A program made the position numbers and the translations under genes. This document shows positions 20,994-30,544 of a stretch of DNA of 64,000 bases, piece by piece. This DNA is from Toxorhynchites rutilus septentrionalis (taxonomy: Eukaryota; Arthropoda; Insecta; Diptera; Culicidae), in assembly GCF_029784135.1 (NCBI RefSeq), contig NC_073746.1, positions 296,260,089 to 296,324,088 on the forward strand. Reading direction: 5' to 3'. The first letter of the stretch is position 1. The number at the start of each line of letters is the position of its first letter. Below the pieces are notes generated by a model that worked only from the letters and a program-made list of their open reading frames with translations, did not search any database and was not told the origin of the DNA.

Positions 20994-21635
20994 AGTTCCC
21001 TGCTACTTTCTCAGTTCGACGGTTGCTAAAAACTCGTCGATTAGATCCCAAATTTCCTGGGGGATTGGGTCCTCCATTTGACCGAATTATGTTTTATACA
21101 TTTGCTTTTGTTTTTGACTTCCTGCTGCTGGTTGACTTACTTGTCGGCTTGCTGGCTCGTGCTTTCCAGGTCTTCTCTGGCTGGTTTCTCTGGCTTAAAG
21201 GCTTCTCGGCTGCTCGTTGTCATGCCCGTGCGCTTGTGTTGTTTCTTTTCACTGTCGGTTGCTGCGTCCACTGTTATTAACTTGCTGCTTCTGACATGTG
21301 TGTCGCAAAGTCGTTACTAAACACTTTTCACATCCATTTGCTTAATCAAATTTACGCACTTGCACTTGCAGTTCAACGTTGTTGCACATTCTGTATGTGG
21401 GTACACTGATTATGTTCTTGTCGCTGTGTCAGCGAATGTTCACTACGCCTCAGCCACTTCGGTAATTCACGAATGAAACGTCGATTCTGTTAGCTCACTT
21501 TGGATGTTGGGATGCTTCACTCACTGCACCCAATTGGTTCAAAAGTTTCATAAAAAAAAGGTTCTTCAGTGATTTGTCGCACTTTTGTTGGTGCGAAGAA
21601 AACAAAAACTTTCACCTAATTCGTTGCAGTTCGCG
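20994..21635 (-). other. E3 untranslated leader
   Basis: About 640 nt between PBS and ORF A. No coding frame is supported. It ends on the right with the hairpin at 21636-21659. Confidence 0.5.
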
Positions 21636-21659
21636 CTCTGCCTGGTCTGCCAGGCAGAG
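21636..21659 (-). promoter_or_regulatory. Perfect 10-bp hairpin next to the E3 PBS
   Basis: Arms CTCTGCCTGG and CCAGGCAGAG enclose a TCTG loop, 17 nt from the PBS end. A structured RNA element in the 5' leader, possibly for packaging or dimerisation, is an inference from position. Confidence 0.6.
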
Positions 21660-21664
21660 TGTCA

Positions 21665-21676
21665 ATGGTCGCCATG
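21665..21676 (-). promoter_or_regulatory. E3 primer-binding site
   Basis: The plus strand reads TGGTCGCCA directly before the LTR start TGTAACATG. The last nine bases fit tRNA-Arg apart from one base; upstream the match decays. Confidence 0.55.
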
Positions 21677-22276
21677 TAACATGCTTGAAATAAAAACGCG
21701 GTTAAACTGTCCAATGAAGATTGTCCGTTTATTTCCGTGTGTTCTGCTTAAATACTAGTTTACACAATTTACACGTGTGTTCTGCTTAAATACTAGTTTT
21801 ACAATTTTCTTAACTCTACACAAACCGTGACATAATTTACTGGGCGGAGCATCGCACAGGGAAATGATACAAGTAGAAAGTGAAAGAGATAGAACGAGGA
21901 CGGAGAAATGTTCTTGTGCTTGCAATTGGGTTTCCGCCTTGCGCGCACAAGCATGTCTCAAGTGGGTCATTGAAACAAAACACTGACGCTTGCGTCGTGC
22001 GACGAATTGTACACACGGTTCAAGTATCATGTTTACTTCTTTGGTGGGAATGTTGTTTCTGCGGTCATAAATTGTTTGGTGGGTGATAAACAATTTATGA
22101 CCTGTGGTTAAAGAGGGTTTGGGATCTCGGATAATTGAATTTCACCAAGTGTGAAATGAGATGAAACATTTGTAATTTAAGTGTTGGAAAAGGTCTGTGG
22201 GAAAGTTCAATTTTGGAAAGCGTAGTGCCACAATGTTTTGTGTTTAATTGGAATTGGGGTTAGTTAGTATGCTACA
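21677..22276 (-). repeat. E3 5' LTR (600 bp)
   Basis: Starts TGTAACATGC after the PBS and ends AGTATGCTACA. About 380 bp are shared with the LTR-like segment 23797-24178, including TACTGGGCGGAGCATCGCAC and the end GGTGGGAATGTTG. Confidence 0.8.
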
Positions 22277-22900
22277 ATCGATTAGTGAAAATTACGTATA
22301 TCTACACACTGATTGATACAATTGTGTTGAAGCTTCGGCCAACTAAACTGCCAATGTGTTTGTTGATTGATAAACCGAAACCACCAATAACGGGCAAAGC
22401 CCAACAAGAACTTTCGGATTTATGAAGTAACTTATTCGGTGGTTATAGTTAGTATCGGTGATCGAACACACCGATCTTACGACGCGATATTTCTTTGGTT
22501 GCTGGTCAGTGTTCGACGTTCTGCAGAACAGACCGTCCAAGACTTAACCAGAAGTTAGAACGTGAAAACCCCACGTAACGAGGATTTCAATATCGTAACT
22601 TCTTGCAAGGAAGTGATTGGTTAGAATCGTCCTGCAGTACAGGCCAACTATAATTCCAAGTTTTTTAAGTTGCTATGTCCCACTTGCAGTACAAGTGAAA
22701 TAGAGTAACTTAGTAGTTGGGCGAAGTGAAAATGTTTCAACGTAGTAACTTCCTCACGCCGGAGGAAAACCTGTTTCGGATTATATGAGGACTCGAACTA
22801 CCGGATAATTGTACAGAATTATTTATTATTTACCGATACGAATGCTCAGTAGTCGCTCGTCGATACTGCTACTGATCTGATACTAATCTGATACCGATTT
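22277..22900. repeat. Hairpin-rich repeat sequence of unknown type
   Basis: No ORF. A series of short inverted repeats recurs every 30-70 nt between 22392 and 22767, interspersed with GTAACTT motifs. The first 75 nt (ATTAGTG... to AACTGCCAAT) recur at 24756-24832, so this is a dispersed repeat into which E3 inserted. Identity is unknown. Confidence 0.5.
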
Positions 22901-23796
22901 GATACTGATACTTTACAGGGTTTGGGTTTTCTTAAATACTAAATTTATGATCCGTCAGTGAATTGAAAACCCTGTGCACAAGAGAAGTGAAAGGTTGTGG
23001 GTTCTTTCAGATCTCCCCATCGATAGTCTCTCTCGATTCTCTAGCAACCCGAACGTAGACAACCAGATCCAGATCCACAATCGGCGCGCTTTACGTAAGG
23101 TGCTTTCATATAGCGGCTCTCTGAAAGCTTGCTTGGTGCAGATGATTTATTACGTCATCGACATCAGTCTCTGTGCACTTATTCGGTGAACAGATAGAGC
23201 GGCGCTCACACGCTCTAGTAAATCCATGCGCATCGCGAGAGACACATCTAGTTATACATTATTATCACCTCCTCGAGTGGTTTTAACGCTGAAATACATT
23301 TTATTTACCCAACTCTCGCATGGGTCTTGTTTTGTTTATTTCCCACGAGTGAAAAACATGTGGTTTATCATCTGAGAAATATTTGCCTGACTTTGACTTT
23401 GTGGTTTCCTCTGCTTATCTGAAGCTATACAAAGGAAAGGAAAAACACACAATTCCTTCTCGCTAGTATAGCAAATATGCGCAATGATGGTGATTACGGT
23501 TAAATGAAAGACGTCTGATTTACTTGATGTCTGATCATCACTCTCTTAAAATTTCTCCCTTTGTGGCAGTAATTATAACACGCCCGAAAGCCGCCTCATT
23601 ACTATGATGCCAAATTATTCCGTCACTGCCGTTTATTATCACTTTGTTTCGGTTGGTGTTCTTCCCGTAGGCTCTCACATTGCACCCTACCTGGCAGGTC
23701 ACACATATTCGCGTTAACACCGCAATACACTGCAAGAGTTGCCACTTTGTAAGGCTTATCCGAAGATTGCAGGTTCGTGTCCTGTCACGGTCGCCA
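22901..23796 (-). other. LTR-like debris and mdg1-type leader fragment
   Basis: No supported gene. Contains a segment (23469-23545) repeated at 23797-23875, then about 250 nt ending in a PBS. Around 23267 a CACCTCCTCGAGTGG stretch resembles the E10 LTR (60340), so part may be an old LTR. Confidence 0.4.
23758..23796 (-). promoter_or_regulatory. Primer-binding site with 39-nt match to the 3' half of tRNA-Arg, CCA included
   Basis: The plus strand, from ATCCGAAGATTGCAGG to TCACGGTCGCCA, equals the 3' half of dipteran tRNA-Arg (TCG) from the anticodon stem to the CCA end, with one mismatch I can see. The encoded CCA and position next to an LTR make it a PBS, not a tRNA gene. Normal PBSs are about 18 nt or shorter. 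Confidence 0.75.
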
Positions 23797-24178
23797 TATA
23801 GCAAATCTGCGCAATGATTGTGATTACGGTTAAATGGAAGACTTCTGATTTACTTGATGTCTGATCATCACTCTATTGTATATTTGTCAAATGTTCGCTT
23901 AAGTACTAGTTAACATTACTTTTCTTAACTCTACACAGAATAGCTAATGTTTTACTGGGCGGAGCATCGCACAGGGAAATGGTAAAAGTGAAAAGTAAAA
24001 AAGATAGAACGAGGACTGAGAACTGTTCTTGTGCTTGCAATCGGGTTTCCACCTTACACGCACAAGCATGTCTCAAGTGGGTCATTGAAATTAAACATCT
24101 GACGTGTGACAAATTGTACACATGACGGTTCAAGTATCATGTTTACTTCTTTGGTGGGAATGTTGGTTCTGCGGTCAC
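23797..24178 (-). repeat. LTR fragment of an E3-related element
   Basis: Directly follows the PBS at 23796. The right two-thirds is similar to the E3 LTR (21830-22070); the left end is similar to 23469-23545. Confidence 0.65.
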
Positions 24179-24510
24179 AGCCTAGAATTCCATCAGTATC
24201 CATAGGAAATTTTTGTGTTACCACCTGAAATTGGTGGGATATTTCCATATTATCCATAGTTAAAGTAGTATTGCCACTGGCAAGAGTTTCGATTTTTCCC
24301 TCCGTCACACCGTTTATTACGCATTTGTTGCTACAGTTTACTAGTCGGTCTCGGTCTATTATATGTTCTTTTATGAGGGAGATGTCTGCTCCAGTGTCAA
24401 TTATGAGGGTGCATGGCTTTTGTCATTGCATCGGAGTAAGAGCTGGAAGTTCCAGCTTCGGCGAAAACGTTTCTCGCTTTGCCTTCCAATTTTGTTAGAA
24501 TTATTTGACT
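24179..24510 (-). pseudogene. Deleted mdg1-like remnant: protease and gag fragments joined
   Basis: The minus strand encodes a protease piece resembling E3 Pol (VTEGKIETL, FPMDTDGILG, then a DTGADIS-like start) joined at about 24421 to a gag piece with ILTKLEGKARN and YSDAM. The pieces come from opposite sides of a large deletion. Confidence 0.7.
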
Positions 24511-24831
24511 ATTGACGAGCTATGTGTGCGATCTCGAGTAATCATACTACAAAGATTGTCGATAATATTTTTGACGCAATCGAATTATTGCAACTTATCT
24601 TCTGTCTCAATACATTATTATAGCATTTTAAGTTACCGCGACAAAAAATGTGCTTTACTGTCCAACGACTTTATTTTCTATTATAAATCATCTTCGAACC
24701 CCAGTTACGGAGGTGTATCTTGCCAGATCTTTCTCCCCAGTCAGTGCACATCGATTAGTGCACAAAAATTACGTATATCTACATACTGATTGATAGAATT
24801 GTGTTGAAGCTTCTGGTAACTAAACTGCCAA
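24511..24831. other. Unassigned stretch with the pre-insertion form of the E3 site
   Basis: No gene. GTGCACATCGATTAGTG at about 24747 aligns with the sequence flanking the E3 LTR (ATCGATTAGTG at 22277) and appears to be an unoccupied copy of the same repeat. Confidence 0.5.
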
Positions 24832-25399
24832 TCAGGGTGGCCAGCGAATTTCTTAAATCAAATTCCCGGTTTTCCCGGTTAAAAATTGATGATATTCCCG
24901 GTTTTAAAACGCAGTGATAAATAAGTTCAACATTGTAGCACTGGTTTCGTCACCTGTCATTAAAAAGACAAAAGCGGTATAATATTATCCAGCATACTAA
25001 GCATACTGCTCCTGGCCCGACTGGCTCAGTACTTTTTATTTCATCTTATGTTTACAATTACAATTTCTTATTTACTAACTTAATTTTTCGGGTCGCGCTA
25101 GAATCGTTCGCACACGTTTCCGTGGTGCTGACTCTGCGCGACCCCTGTTGTACAATCAAAACCGCTATGTTGAACTTGCCCCTGGAAATTTGACGAATAA
25201 ACAAAACTAAAGTGGGGCCGGTTCGACATAAGCGGGACTTATAAATTAAATAAGGGCGTTACAACATTGTTTATTTACTAAAAAAAAATACATTTTTGTT
25301 GTGGTTTTGTCTGTATGCCAATGTTTACTATTCGAACCTTTACCATAACGTCATCGCTCTCGTATTGAAACACTTCTTTTACTTTTAGAAAATAACAAC
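24832..25399. other. Possible DNA-transposon end and unassigned sequence
   Basis: Starts CAGGGTGGCCAGCG and has repeated CCCGGTTTTCCCGGTT motifs, as seen at the termini of some insect DNA transposons. I could not find the partner inverted repeat. A short plus-strand open frame near 25.1-25.2 kb is unrecognised. Confidence 0.3.
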
Positions 25400-26068
25400 T
25401 TCCGTTTATTTACTTTGAAAAGGACTTCGCCTTTTAATAGCTAAAAACTCCACGCGACCGTTCGCGCGGAGTGTGTCTCTAGAACTGACTTAATATTAAA
25501 CACGAAAGTCTTAAGCTAACCTTTTACAATAATTGTGTAGAGTTCTTTCTTTCTTTAATTCGTTGGGAGGAGCCAAGTCATAGAGAAATAGCCAATCAAT
25601 CGAATGCCGTGTTCGATGTGATTGGGGTAAACAATAAAAAATGCTTACTGCGCGTAAGCGCGCATATCGCATTGTGCATATCGATTTCATGGGAAATCGT
25701 AAAGTGTTACAACTTTGTAAACTGTCGCGTATTTCATCGGAACAGAACTAGGTCTGTTTTGGTTTAGGTTTATTGCCATCAACTGCGCGCGGTATGATGT
25801 ATTATGATGTGATTATGATGTATAATGCATTCATACCGCTAGCGCATGTGGCCAGTTTTTATGGGTGATGGATATTTGTGGGAGAAAAGTAATTAACGAA
25901 GTTATGCAGTTATGCTTGTGGGAATCGTAAACATTGAAGTGCTCGCGCATGAGTCAGTTGTTAGAAAACAATTAACTGCTTATGGGAATGTGTTGACAAT
26001 GGAATTTGGCATGGGATTTAGAATGGGTTTTGAAATGGATTAGGAATCGGATTTGAAATCATGCTACA
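25400..26068 (-). repeat. Diverged solo LTR of the E2 family
   Basis: Shares long blocks with the E2 LTR, such as GGGAGGAGCCAAGTC and CATATCGATTTCATGGG, and ends GAAATCATGCTACA. There are many substitutions and indels, so it is much older than E2. The left boundary is not clear. It cuts the viral capsid ORF at 26069. Confidence 0.8.
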
Positions 26069-26976
26069 TCGGTGAGCTTCTCAGCTGGCTTCCATCCCAG
26101 TAATTGGACGATCGGATTACCTGCTCCGACATTCGGTAGCGGAGCGAGGGCCTCTGGGAGATTCCAAACTCCATCGGCTACATTGGCGGGGTTATCGGTG
26201 TATAGAATATCTGCTCGTATTCGGAGTAGAAATACTAGCGGGGCTGGTAACGTTTCGTAGACTATGTGGGTGTGACTGTTCACACGTCCGAAACTGCCGG
26301 CTGCTCCGAAGTATTGCGTCTGGGTCAGTCTGCCTTGCACGTTCAAGGTTGCTCTAGCTCCATCCTGATCAGTTACGTTACCTATTCCGTTGAGGTAGGC
26401 AGCGATCTCAGTTGAACAAGGGAAATCTTCCCCTACAAGCGCATAGAGCTGGTCGCGGATAGCGAGCGCTTCACCAAAGCGCGCTCTGACAGTAAGGAGT
26501 TTTCTCCAAAGCAGGATAATGTGGTAATAGTTCCACATCGAACGGCTAATGTACTTTGCCATCGATCTGTCTGAGGTGGTCTGGGCAGCGTAGGATGAAT
26601 CTAGTGAAACTAGAAACCCGGAAAAGTCGATCTGGAAATCCCTAGGTTGGAAGACTTCGAGAAATCCATTAACGCCATCCACAATAGCGAACTCGGCCAG
26701 AAGTGGGTCGTTCTTTTCGGGAGTGAAATTTGTAGACACCTTCTTTGGCGCGAGATCTGGCTCAGCTTTCTGAGTCTTCTTGAAAATGGGGCGTTCCTGG
26801 CGAGGCTGACGGTGGAAAGCTCTCTCTCCATCAATCGGCTGTTGTTCCTGTTGCTGCTGCTGATCTCGATCCTCAATCCTCTGCTCCTGTCGTCTATCAT
26901 AGTTGCGACGAGGTTGGCCGCGGCTACGGCCTCTTCCTCCACGTCCTCTCGAGACGTCCTCAACTTGACGTGACAT
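26059..26976 (-). pseudogene. Endogenous viral capsid-like ORF (partitivirus-like, tentative), 3' end lost
   Basis: An open frame of 305 codons with an Arg/Gly-rich N-terminus (RGRGGRGRSRG, a typical RNA-binding tail), a Gln-rich linker and then a globular domain containing SMWNYYHIILLWRK and NGIGNVTDQDGAR. It does not resemble any Gag, Pol or Env in the window. I think it resembles capsid proteins of insect partiti-like viruses, but this is from memory of the style, not an alignment. The last codons are read from the solo LTR, so the true C-terminus is missing. The open frame suggests a recent insert or constraint. The neighbour upstream is the E4 leader and LTR. Confidence 0.5.
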
Positions 26977-27352
26977 TCTTTATAGTATTGGTGATGATTG
27001 GAATTGTCGAACACTGTTCTTTAAACTCAATCTCTGACTGGGTGAAATTGTTAGAATGAATATAAATAATTTTTTTTTCGAGTACATAAAACACTAATAC
27101 ACTTTTTCTGCTTTCCTTATAAAACACTAGTATTGTTTGAGTCCTTTCCTATGTGCTCAAAGCACAAGTATTGTCTTCCGTTAATGTTCCACAATTCATA
27201 TGAATCACTTAATGTTCTTGGGTTGGAACACTTAGCATTCTTTTCCTCACTTCTTTTGCACAAAACAAACTTCACATTTGGGCCTCTTTATTTCTAATTA
27301 TTCATTTCAACTTAACTTCACTTTACTTGAACCGCGGGGAACAAGTTCGTAT

Positions 27353-27365
27353 ATCGACTGCGCCA
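27353..27365 (-). promoter_or_regulatory. E4 primer-binding site (tRNA-Ser type)
   Basis: The plus strand reads ATCGACTGCGCCA next to the LTR. The sense TGGCGCAGTCG is the tRNA-Ser type used by 297/17.6 relatives. Confidence 0.7.
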
Positions 27366-27862
27366 GTTAACGGGTTTGGAGGTTCGGGGGAGTTTTTAAA
27401 AACTACAAGGACCGAACCGTCACAGTTGAATATTGGGAAAAGACTGACTTTATTTTTCTAACTTAAAACTAAACTCAAGTCCCTAACCAGGCATCCGGCT
27501 GCCACGTTCTGCTGACTGCGGTTTTTTCGTCATTGGCATCGGGGTTGCTGATCAATGGATTTCGTTCATCGGTGTTTCGGTGCGCTTGAAATGCCGATGG
27601 TGCAATATGCGTGCACCAAGCACTCTGATCGATGATTTAGCGATATGCGATTGATTGGCCTCTGGACTCGTCACTGCTGATGTTGCGTTCCCGATAAACT
27701 TGGTGCTGGTGATCGCTATGTGGTTGAACGACCTCCTTTGGGGCACGTGGACTATCTGCTAGGGTACGTGGACCATTTGTTGGGCTTGTGGGCGATTCGC
27801 TGGATAACTCGTTAGGGTACGTGGACTATTTGTTGGGCTCGTGGGTGATCCTGTGGGTAACT
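27365..27862 (-). repeat. E4 LTR (498 bp) with internal 53-bp tandem repeat
   Basis: Begins AGTTAACGG and ends GGGTAACT, the inverted AGTTA/TAACT ends of errantiviruses. Units starting AGGGTACGTGGAC at 27761 and 27814 repeat with a 53-bp period in what should be U3, with a weaker third unit before them. Confidence 0.8.
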
Positions 27863-27873
27863 TATATATATAT
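27863..27873. repeat. (TA)n spacer between E4 and E5
   Basis: Eleven bases of TATATATATAT separate the end of the E4 LTR from the start of the E5 LTR; both inserted into TA sequence. Confidence 0.8.
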
Positions 27874-28135
27874 AATCACATTACCCGGGCCGTGATCGCC
27901 TTTTTTAAAAACGGGAAATGTTTATTTTAAATCACTTTTATTCACAATTATTCACTTTACAACTACCGGTTACGCTCTGTACTTCTTACTAACTAACTCG
28001 GTCTAGCACGATCGGTCTTATTTATTGACTAAAACTGCTGATCGTGCACATTGGTGAAGATGCGCTTATCTGGCAGTCTGTAGCCGCGTGCGGTGTCCGT
28101 TTCTGGGCTGACTTGGCTGATATGCTAACGTGACT
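27874..28135 (-). repeat. E5 3' LTR (262 bp)
   Basis: AATCACATTACCC to GCTAACGTGACT; pairs with 29732-29993. Confidence 0.9.
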
Positions 28136-28168
28136 CCTCCGGGGGGTGAAAAAAGGACGTCCTCGTTC

Positions 28169-28625
28169 TTAGGAATTTGTAGAAGTTGTTTGATTGATGC
28201 TATTATTATGCGAGATAGCCGGCCTCATTCTGGGCTGACGGATTTTGATGACTATCTTTCGTCTACGAAGACATGTATAAAGAATAATCCCAATTACTAT
28301 TATTACTGTTGTGCTTAGTCCTCCAAAAATGCTAAATATCCAGTTTTGATGATCGTACTGTTTGAGTTTTAAAGTTTCCATTCGCTTCCTATTTACTAAT
28401 GTGAGGTTAATGATGGCTTGAATGTTTTGAAGTTTCAAAATATTGCGATTGATGATCAGGTTATGAAAAGCACCTTGCATTATTTGAGTTTCGTTGCTGA
28501 TCGTTGCAATGCTCGTAAAGAGTTGGTCATCCACGTGAATACTGCAGTTGTCAAACGTTATTAAAAAATTGCCAGTTAGACTGCGGTTCTGGGGTCCACA
28601 ATCCGATGAGAGGTTAATATTTTGT
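28169..28625 (-). pseudogene. env: E5 env, C-terminal fragment with transmembrane anchor
   Basis: Encodes the membrane-proximal end of a gypsy-type Env (baculovirus F-like): an ectodomain piece with FDNCSIH, the stretch WIFSIFGGL, a hydrophobic span (TVIIVIGIILYTCL) and a cytoplasmic tail starting RRRK. The furin site and fusion peptide are gone. It is joined near 28630 to gag in another frame, so it cannot be expressed alone. Confidence 0.75.
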
Positions 28626-28632
28626 GCGTTGT

Positions 28633-29328
28633 TTATGAGAATTTTGTTGCTCCTTGTCTATTTTTCCATAGTTGGGCTTTGTACGTTGATAATTCGAATT
28701 TGTCTCCCAGTGTGTTAATCAAAATTTCCTTCGCCTCAGCGAAGCTACCGATGTCGCAGGCCATGCATATCGCATCTTTGGCACGGCCTTCTAATTTATT
28801 GAGAACTGCCTGTTCGTAAATGGCAAAAACGTCATTCGATACCAATGGTTTAAATGTGTTGAGTGTTTCTTCCGCTGTATTTAACTGTTTTTTATTCCCA
28901 TCGAAAGAGGGGATACTTTTTATCGGATCTGGGATCCGAGATAACGACTCAATCAAGCTTCTGCTGTGCATTGGCCTTTCATTGTCAACAACTGGAACGT
29001 CAGCAAATTGTTGATTTTGTAGTAGGTTCAGCTGTCTGTCGTGCTCGTCTTGTTTTGTATTTAGTTTTGCGAGCTGATCAGATATCTGAGTCAGCTGGCT
29101 CATAAGTTGTGCTATACCACTATCCATGTCGCTGTTTGTATCAAGCGATAGTGTGGCAAGTGTAGGTAAATCAGTCCTCAGGGGGATATGTGAAAACTCG
29201 CCTGACTCTACCGATTCTATGTCGGATTCGCTAGTGTCAGAGCTAATATGAGTTTCTGATTTACTCCTTTTTAAATATTCCCTTGTAATTTCCAGAGCAC
29301 TTTTTGCTTTCCTGGAAAACTTAGGCAT
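28633..29328 (-). pseudogene. gag: E5 gag, N-terminal part
   Basis: Gag of gypsy/errantivirus type. It has a basic start MPKFSRKAKSAL, an acidic Ser/Asp-rich stretch, a coiled-coil-like region (MSQLTQISDQLAKLN) and the capsid motif IPDPIKSIPSFDGN shared with E8 Gag. It is truncated by the deletion that removed the rest of gag and pol. Confidence 0.8.
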
Positions 29329-29714
29329 CAGTTTTAATGCGTTTTAAAAATAAGTTTGCAAAAGAGACACGTTCTCTAAGAACTCGTGTTATCTTCCGGT
29401 GTTGCGATTCTCTAAGAACTTCACAACGCCGGTTGGAAAGAGAACTTCTCTCAGAACTGTTCACTTTCCGAGTAGTAAATGAAATCAATAAAATTATTTT
29501 CCTCACGTCTCTCTAAGAACGCGTGTGAAACAATTATACTAATGTTCACTTACCTCAGTCGTTCTGGCAGGTTCGCTTGGAATCCAATTTCGCGCGGCGG
29601 AGCCTCGACTTCGTCGGCACACTCGATGCTAACGAATGCTTTCGCGGGTTCACTTTAACTGCAAGCTGATATGCAAGAGTTTCTGCACTGTTGTTCGTGA
29701 AACTGATTTTCCAA

Positions 29715-29731
29715 GCACTGCAGGCTGCGCC

Positions 29732-29732
<1 letters not shown>
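29715..29732 (-). promoter_or_regulatory. E5 primer-binding site
   Basis: The plus strand ends GCACTGCAGGCTGCGCCA before the LTR. The first nine sense bases TGGCGCAGC fit the tRNA-Ser type; beyond these the match is weaker than in E6 and E7. Confidence 0.55.
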
Positions 29733-30164
<432 letters not shown>

Positions 30165-30544
30165 AGTTAAATAGTGAAAGAATTTCGGATAATGAAAACT
30201 AAAACTAGTGAGCTATGTTGCTCCTGTTAAGGTTACGACAAGACTGATCTTTATTTTCTATTTCATGTACAAAGCTAGCTTATAATCTACCCTATCTGCC
30301 TATCTCTATGTTTCCCTTCTTCCTTCTTCTCAGAAAGAATGTTTAACCGTTTTATGGTGTCGACTCGAGTCCTTATCTGTGGCTGCATAATTGTTCGTCG
30401 GTCGCATTTACCACATGGCGTTATTTATGCTTAAGTGTTTACTTAAGCGCTAGAACATTGATGCGTGATGTTTGCTCTGTCTCCTGCTGATAAGTAATGT
30501 TGGCGTTGGTCGATACTGAAGATTGGTTGACTGTGTTGATAACT
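30165..30544 (-). repeat. E6 3' LTR (380 bp)
   Basis: AGTTAAATAGTG to TTGATAACT. Directly right of it the sense PPT is GAAGAGGGAGC. Confidence 0.92.

Larger units (their letters stand above)
15495..22276 (-). mobile_element. E3: mdg1/412-like Ty3/gypsy element with one LTR
   Basis: Leader, ORF A, gag and pol in the same order as E2, with a 600-bp 5' LTR on the right. On the left, instead of a 3' LTR, the sense strand ends in about 100 nt of unrelated sequence containing AATAAA and then a run of 27 A. The protein sequence is a different family from E1/E2, and ORF B is missing. The 5' LTR is followed by ATCG, and a related locus at about 24.75 kb shows an ATCG without the insertion. Confidence 0.85.
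26977..27864 (-). mobile_element. E4: errantivirus-like 5' LTR, PBS and leader
   Basis: Only the 5' end of the element is left: a 498-bp LTR, a PBS and about 380 nt of leader, followed directly by the viral capsid ORF instead of gag. The point where retroviral leader turns into viral sequence cannot be set by eye. The LTR abuts TATATATATA, the typical errantivirus target. Confidence 0.7.

Noticed and set aside
15622..22276. E3 as a LINE-processed pseudocopy
   Set aside because: It has a complete 600-bp 5' LTR including U3, which a processed transcript would lack.
22392..22767. CRISPR-like array
   Set aside because: Hairpin arms differ from unit to unit and there are no constant repeats with spacers; the setting is eukaryotic.
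23758..23796. tRNA-Arg gene fragment
   Set aside because: Only the 3' half is present, CCA is encoded, and an LTR follows; it is a primer-binding site.
25120..25220. Plus-strand open frame with NQNRYVELAPGN
   Set aside because: About 45 codons, no start, no recognised family; too little to call.
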